Shown here: in pieces, positions 59,891-64,000 of the stretch
How positions within the stretch are numbered: the first letter of the stretch is position 1
Layout: every line of letters starts with the position of its first letter
Origin: JAGRAX01 sp041391365
Lineage (GTDB): Bacteria > Bdellovibrionota_G > JALEGL01 > JAGRMV01
Assembly: GCA_041391365.1 (NCBI GenBank)
Contig: JAWKOC010000002.1
Coordinates: 372,001 to 436,000 of the forward strand
DNA length: 64,000 bases
Reading direction: 5' to 3'
Position numbers and translations under genes: made by a program
Notes under the pieces: model-generated
What the model saw: the letters and a program-made list of their open reading frames with translations, nothing else
Told to the model about the DNA's origin: nothing
Database searches by the model: none

Positions 59891-62182
59891 ATGATACGTG
59901 TATACAAAAAAACCAAATGTGGCAGATCCAAGTCCTGGGGTTTAGGCTTGGGAATGCTTGTTCTGTGGTTGGTGAGCTCTCAGGTAGCCTTGGCTGCTGG
60001 ATTGGTCAGTCTGGATTTTCACGATGTGGAAATCAAAGACATGGTCAAATCCATCTCCGAGATCACCGGCAAAAATTTCATTTTTGATGAAAAAGCCAGG
60101 GGCAAGATCACCATCGTGTCTCCCAAACCTGTTTCGGTGGACGAAGCCTATCAAGCCTTCATTTCTGCTCTGGAAATGAAAGGTTTGACGACCGTTCAAG
60201 TTGGAAAAAACCTCAAGATTGTTCGATCGACCGATGCCAAATCTGAGGCCATTCCTGTGGTTGCCGATGGAAACAAAGATTATGGGGATCAACTCATCAC
60301 CCGTGTCATTCCCATCAAATACATTGATGCCAACCAAATTCAGCAGAACTTGCGACGACTTTACAATCGATCTGGAATCATGGCCGCATATGGTCCCACA
60401 AACTCTTTGATTGTGACCGATACAGGATCCAACATTCGTCGATTGATTTCCATCATCGAGAAACTCGATCAACAAGGATACCAAAACTCTGTCGAAGTGA
60501 TTCCCCTTCGTTACTCTCAAGCGCAAGATGTTGCGGAAAAAATCACCACGCTCTTCCAATCCAAATCTTCGTCTTCGCAGGCTAGTCGCTTGTCGAGCAA
60601 TGTCGAGCGGGGAGAAATGATTTCAAAAGTCATTCCTGACATTCGTACCAACTCGATCATTGTCACGGCCAACCGAGAAGGACTGACCAAGGTTCTGGAT
60701 ATCGTGGCAGAACTCGACAAAGAAATTCAAGATGCCATGAACCAAGGACGCATTCATGTGCGTCGCCTCAAGCACGCGGATGCTGAAGAAATCGCAACTC
60801 TGCTTGGAGGCTTGTTGTCAGGCAGCGGATCTTCTTCTTCCAAATCTCGATCTTCTTCGGCCAGTAGCTCTGCTTCGAGTGGTGCTGATGGAGCGCCAAG
60901 CAAAGCAAGTGCCCCCACCTCGTTCAGTGGTGGAGGTTCCAGCGGTGTGTTCGAGGGTGAAATTCGCGTGGCTGCTGATCCAGGAACCAATGCATTGGTC
61001 ATCACAGCATCTCCCAATGATTTTCTTTCTTTGAATCCCGTGATCGATCAATTAGATGTCCGAAGACCTCAGGTCTTTGTCGAAGCCTTGATCATGGAAG
61101 TCAGCATGAACAAAAACCTGGATGTGGGCATTCGTGGCCACGGAGTATCCGGCAACGGTATCTATGGAGCCTCACAAGTGGGCGGTTCGGCTGTGACGAG
61201 TACCAATCCACTGAGCGCGCTTGGTGGAGGATTGGGTCTTGGATTCGCGAGCTTCAACAATTTGATTCCAGGCACCAAGTTGCCCAGCCAAGGAATTTTG
61301 CTCAAAGCCATGCAGACGAACAACAACGTGAACGTGTTGTCTGCTCCAAACATTTTGACCACGGACAATCAAAAAGCTGAGATCAAAATCGGGAAAAAAG
61401 TTTCGTATGTATCGAGTGAAACCACCAATGCGGCTGGAAGCCCTGTCCGAAACTGGGCCACCACCGATGTGAATTTGGAACTTCATGTAACTCCTCAGAT
61501 CAATGATGGAGATGAAGTGACTTTGGAAATTGAACAAATCATCGATGATTTGATCGGAACCGTAGACAAAATCAAAGAAGACGGCGTTCATACCAGCTCA
61601 CGTCGAGCCAAAACCACTGTGATTGCACAAAACCAGCAGACCGTGGTCATTGGAGGATTGATCAAAGACCGAGAAAACCAAGTCAAAACCAAAGTTCCTT
61701 TGCTTGGAGACATTCCAATCTTTGGAAACCTTTTCAAACAGAAAAACACCGAAACCGAAAAGGTTAACTTGATGGTGTTCATCACCCCTCACATCATTCG
61801 GGATCCAAAAGACATGACCCGAGTATCTGTGATGAAAAACGACCAACGTCGTTCGTTCAACAAAAAATATGATGTAGGTGAAAATCGAGCTTTGTACGAT
61901 TATGGGATGGACAAAAATCTCAACATGTCACCACCTGCACCTCACCAAGATCCAGCAAGTACGCAGCGAGTGCAGTACAAACAGAACATCCAAAACAAAC
62001 GCTTCAATTATATGGAAGAAGATTCTTCTTCTACAGATCAAGCGACGGATGAGCGCAGAAATGCGAACGGAGAAGAAGAAAATGCAAGCGGCTATGCGCA
62101 GGGTGGAAGTCTTCGTCCTCGAAACACCGCCCCAAGCAGCTCAAACCCTTTTGCACAGGTTCGACCACCATCTTCGGAATAA
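59891..62182 (+). CDS. second GspD-type secretin
   Basis: The 763-aa secretin has an N-terminal signal (LGMLVLWLVSSQVALAAG), N0 (VSLDFHDVEIKDMVKSISEITGKNF) and N1-N3 repeats. A Ser-rich stretch lies at about 310-345, then the secretin domain (VEALIMEVSMNKNLDVG, NVNVLSAPNILTTDNQKAEI, KVPLLGDIPIFGNLF). Much of it aligns with GspD at 55606-57783 (EAYQAFISALE in both). The C-terminal 100 residues are Gln/Asn/Ser-rich and disordered. GAAGG precedes the ATG. It is on the other strand from the gsp operon, with folP. It may serve the same or a separate export path. Confidence 0.92.
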   Translation: MIRVYKKTKCGRSKSWGLGLGMLVLWLVSSQVALAAGLVSLDFHDVEIKDMVKSISEITGKNFIFDEKARGKITIVSPKPVSVDEAYQAFISALEMKGLTTVQVGKNLKIVRSTDAKSEAIPVVADGNKDYGDQLITRVIPIKYIDANQIQQNLRRLYNRSGIMAAYGPTNSLIVTDTGSNIRRLISIIEKLDQQGYQNSVEVIPLRYSQAQDVAEKITTLFQSKSSSSQASRLSSNVERGEMISKVIPDIRTNSIIVTANREGLTKVLDIVAELDKEIQDAMNQGRIHVRRLKHADAEEIATLLGGLLSGSGSSSSKSRSSSASSSASSGADGAPSKASAPTSFSGGGSSGVFEGEIRVAADPGTNALVITASPNDFLSLNPVIDQLDVRRPQVFVEALIMEVSMNKNLDVGIRGHGVSGNGIYGASQVGGSAVTSTNPLSALGGGLGLGFASFNNLIPGTKLPSQGILLKAMQTNNNVNVLSAPNILTTDNQKAEIKIGKKVSYVSSETTNAAGSPVRNWATTDVNLELHVTPQINDGDEVTLEIEQIIDDLIGTVDKIKEDGVHTSSRRAKTTVIAQNQQTVVIGGLIKDRENQVKTKVPLLGDIPIFGNLFKQKNTETEKVNLMVFITPHIIRDPKDMTRVSVMKNDQRRSFNKKYDVGENRALYDYGMDKNLNMSPPAPHQDPASTQRVQYKQNIQNKRFNYMEEDSSSTDQATDERRNANGEEENASGYAQGGSLRPRNTAPSSSNPFAQVRPPSSE

Positions 62183-62229
62183 GTTCCAACCATGAGGCTC
62201 ATTGGAAAAATGAGTCTATAGAAAAATGC

Positions 62230-62264
62230 ATCGAGGGCCACTTCCCAAAGAAGTGGCCCTCGAT
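62230..62264. terminator. 15-bp hairpin between convergent genes
   Basis: ATCGAGGGCCACTTC (62230-62244) pairs perfectly with 62250-62264 across a 5-nt loop. It lies between the convergent ends of the second secretin and the barrel gene. There is no long T run, so it may be a weak or factor-aided terminator. Confidence 0.65.
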
Positions 62265-62294
62265 CACGTTACGAATAAGGTCTGGAAAAGTAGT

Positions 62295-63449
62295 TTAGAT
62301 TCGAAACGAAAGAGAAGTTGCGAATCTCATGGATCCTTCTTCTCGGGTTTTTCGACCTACTTCATTGAAATACAACGCACCATCGATGGAGACAATACCC
62401 AAATTGATGCCTACACCAGTAGAAACATATCCTTCGGACAATCCAGCGCGAACACTAAGGATTTTGACCAAACGACTTTCCGCACCAATGTGCAATTTTG
62501 AAAGGAAAGGTCGATCCTGATTCAGATCTCGAAGCTCCAAGGCAAAGGTGTTTTTTAGCACCCACAAACTAGGTTCGATGGACAACCCCATTGAAACACT
62601 TTGAGGATTGTTTGGAGCCGCACCGAAGTTGGGGGATCCAATATCTTGCCATGTGAATCCTGCTTGTGGATTGAGTTTTTTGTAAAGATCAGGAATGAGC
62701 TCTTCCAAAAAAGACAAGTTGGATTTCAATCCAAGATCTACACCCAGTCCAAAACGTGGGTCTGCAATGTTTTCAAATTGGGAAACAATCAGAGGGTCAC
62801 CTTGAGCGTCATCGCCCAACACATCGGCCAACGTAATAACCTCATCTTGTTGATCCAGAGCAAATCGAACGGTTGGCCGAACGGTCAAACCAACCTGCAA
62901 CAATTTTTCCCAAAAATCATAGGATCCAGCCACATACATCGAAACGTCTCCAAGGTTTCTTACCTCAAAGTGCGGGAAACTCTGATCTCGAAACGACATG
63001 TCCACACGTTCGTCAAAAAGAAGTCCTGCTGCAAAGTTTTTTCGAGCATAACTGACCAATTCCAAACTCAATCTCACATGATCAAACTCTCCGGTTCGAC
63101 TGTTGAGAAATTGATTGAAGGCTCGGGTTTTGTCCGCATCGTTGTTTGCGTCCTTTACACCATTGGTCAAGGTCTTGGCATCATCAATCATATCGAAAAA
63201 ACTTTTCGACAACTCAAATGTGGGAGTAAAGAACTGAATTTTTCCTTTTTTCAAGTCGTTCAATCCTGCGGGGTTGTAAAACGGTGCAGAATCAAATTGA
63301 CCAGTGGTGGATACCCCAACATTTCCCATCCCGAGGTTTCTGACCTTTCGATTTAGATTTGGACCTTCATAGGGAAGAGTTTGTCCGTGGGCTTGAACGG
63401 ATAAAAAGGCAAAAAGCGCAAAAACAGTTCCTATCATTTTGTTCTTCAT
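62295..63449 (-). CDS. outer-membrane beta-barrel protein, PorV/UPF0164-like
   Basis: The 384-aa protein has a signal peptide (MIGTVFALFAFLSVQAHGQ). RNLGMGNVGVSTTGQFDSAPFYNPAGL near the N-terminus is typical of FadL/PorV-like barrels. The rest has alternating strands and ends in Phe-Arg-Ile (SLSFRI), as barrels often do. AGGTGAGG before the ATG at 63449 decides the start over the GTG at 63461. It follows the lipoprotein gene at 63462-64000 and is probably co-transcribed with it. Substrate unknown. Confidence 0.72.
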   Translation of the reverse strand: MKNKMIGTVFALFAFLSVQAHGQTLPYEGPNLNRKVRNLGMGNVGVSTTGQFDSAPFYNPAGLNDLKKGKIQFFTPTFELSKSFFDMIDDAKTLTNGVKDANNDADKTRAFNQFLNSRTGEFDHVRLSLELVSYARKNFAAGLLFDERVDMSFRDQSFPHFEVRNLGDVSMYVAGSYDFWEKLLQVGLTVRPTVRFALDQQDEVITLADVLGDDAQGDPLIVSQFENIADPRFGLGVDLGLKSNLSFLEELIPDLYKKLNPQAGFTWQDIGSPNFGAAPNNPQSVSMGLSIEPSLWVLKNTFALELRDLNQDRPFLSKLHIGAESRLVKILSVRAGLSEGYVSTGVGINLGIVSIDGALYFNEVGRKTREEGSMRFATSLSFRI

Positions 63450-63461
63450 CTTATTCCTCAC

Positions 63462-64000
63462 CTATTTGGGTTGGTTGCAAGTCAATTTGGATGCGCTTGC
63501 AAAAATCGACACAAAAAACACATGAAGTCCAAGGCGACTATCTCCACCTTGGGACGCGATGTTGGTTTGAACATCGCCCAGAATGGAAGCGGCACGACTG
63601 GCCAATGCAAAACTTGATCCCAAACCTGCCGCTTCTGCATCGTTTGAAATTTTTTGTAGATTTTCAGAGAATCGCTCCGACTCTGTTGTGGTCAGCGCTG
63701 GCGCCGTGTGGTCAAAGTCATCGGGGACGCTATCTTTGAGGGCATTGGCTGGAGTTGTATTGCAAACGTCGTTGGCTGAATTGGCTCCAATGGCGGTCAT
63801 CACTCCAGCGATCTCAAACAATCGAGAGATCATACGTTGAAAGGCAATATCTTGACTGGAAATATCCCCAGAGTTGAGGTTGGCCAATAGATTGGTGGCT
63901 TGTACCAGTTGATTGTTCTTGCTGATGCTATCAGGTGCAATGCGCACAAAAGTATCCATGTCGCTTTGTCCACCAGAAGGGTTGTCTTGCAAGCATGCAA
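63462..64000 (-). CDS. probable lipoprotein, N-terminus cut by window edge
   Basis: The frame is open to the window end. The first visible residues read Ala-Cys-Leu-Gln-Asp-Asn, a likely lipobox with the signal peptide outside the window. A TTG at 63992 in frame is a less likely start. About 178 residues are seen, Ala/Ser/Asn-rich and mostly helical, with two further cysteines, and no recognised domain. It precedes the barrel gene; the pair may be one envelope unit. Confidence 0.65.
   Translation of the reverse strand, partial: ACLQDNPSGGQSDMDTFVRIAPDSISKNNQLVQATNLLANLNSGDISSQDIAFQRMISRLFEIAGVMTAIGANSANDVCNTTPANALKDSVPDDFDHTAPALTTTESERFSENLQKISNDAEAAGLGSSFALASRAASILGDVQTNIASQGGDSRLGLHVFFVSIFASASKLTCNQPK

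Overview
The window comes from a diderm (Gram-negative) bacterium. It encodes outer-membrane secretins, several lipoproteins with clear lipoboxes, a full type II secretion (T2SS) operon ending in gspN, and a Tad/Flp pilus locus with FHA proteins. PEGA-domain proteins, a squalene cassette (hpnCDE) and a small bacterial histone are also present. This mix fits Bdellovibrionota or a related former delta-proteobacterial lineage. That placement is inference: the window holds no rRNA or ribosomal protein gene to prove it. Base composition looks even throughout and no phage, transposase or CRISPR array was seen.

Layout. (1) 1-12.25 kb, minus strand: one long, mostly overlapping Tad/Flp locus. Read in transcription order it is tadC, a DUF192 gene, three FHA-domain membrane proteins, a small TadE-like pseudopilin, flp pilin, TadE, TadG-like, a 440-aa TadE-like protein, a secreted hypothetical, cpaB and cpaC (cut by the window edge). 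(2) 12.5-16.6 kb, plus strand, divergent from the Tad operon: three tandem PEGA-domain paralogues with a shared C-terminal membrane anchor. (3) 16.6-24.3 kb, minus strand: two two-gene lipoprotein operons, each a ~220-aa plus a ~880-1100-aa lipoprotein. The small proteins are clear paralogues and both operons have the same promoter. (4) 24.4-27.4 kb, plus: hpnC-hpnD-hpnE for squalene, then an amidinotransferase/DDAH-like enzyme. (5) 28.4-30.7 kb: a 478-bp element bounded by long inverted repeats, a tandem PilZ protein, a lysine-tailed histone and a single PilZ protein. (6) 30.6-41 kb: PlsB-like acyltransferase, a peptidoglycan-recycling cassette (LD-carboxypeptidase, serine hydrolase, mpl), mreB, a DUF3047 protein, a secreted hypothetical and a large S41 protease. 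(7) 41.1-41.5 kb: tRNA-Gly(GCC), tRNA-Cys(GCA) and a hairpin cluster. (8) 41.5-58.7 kb, minus: T2SS genes gspC-D-E, then F-G, then H-I-J-K-L-M-N, followed by a PilZ-AMIN fusion. A subtilisin-like protease on the opposite strand sits between gspE and gspF. (9) 58.9-64 kb: folP, a second GspD-type secretin, an outer-membrane barrel and the start of a lipoprotein gene.

How it works together. The window is dominated by cell-envelope machinery: two secretin-based export or pilus systems, peptidoglycan recycling and shape (mpl, ldc, mreB), and membrane lipid enzymes (hpnCDE, plsB). Three PilZ proteins, one fused to an AMIN domain at the end of the gsp operon, suggest c-di-GMP input. The FHA trio suggests phosphothreonine signalling at the Tad pilus. 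Items most worth a second look are the tailed histone, the paired lipoprotein operons with their shared promoter, the homologous palindromes at 6.1 and 51.1 kb that differ by a compensatory base change, the inverted-repeat element at 28.4 kb, and the protease lying inside the T2SS locus.
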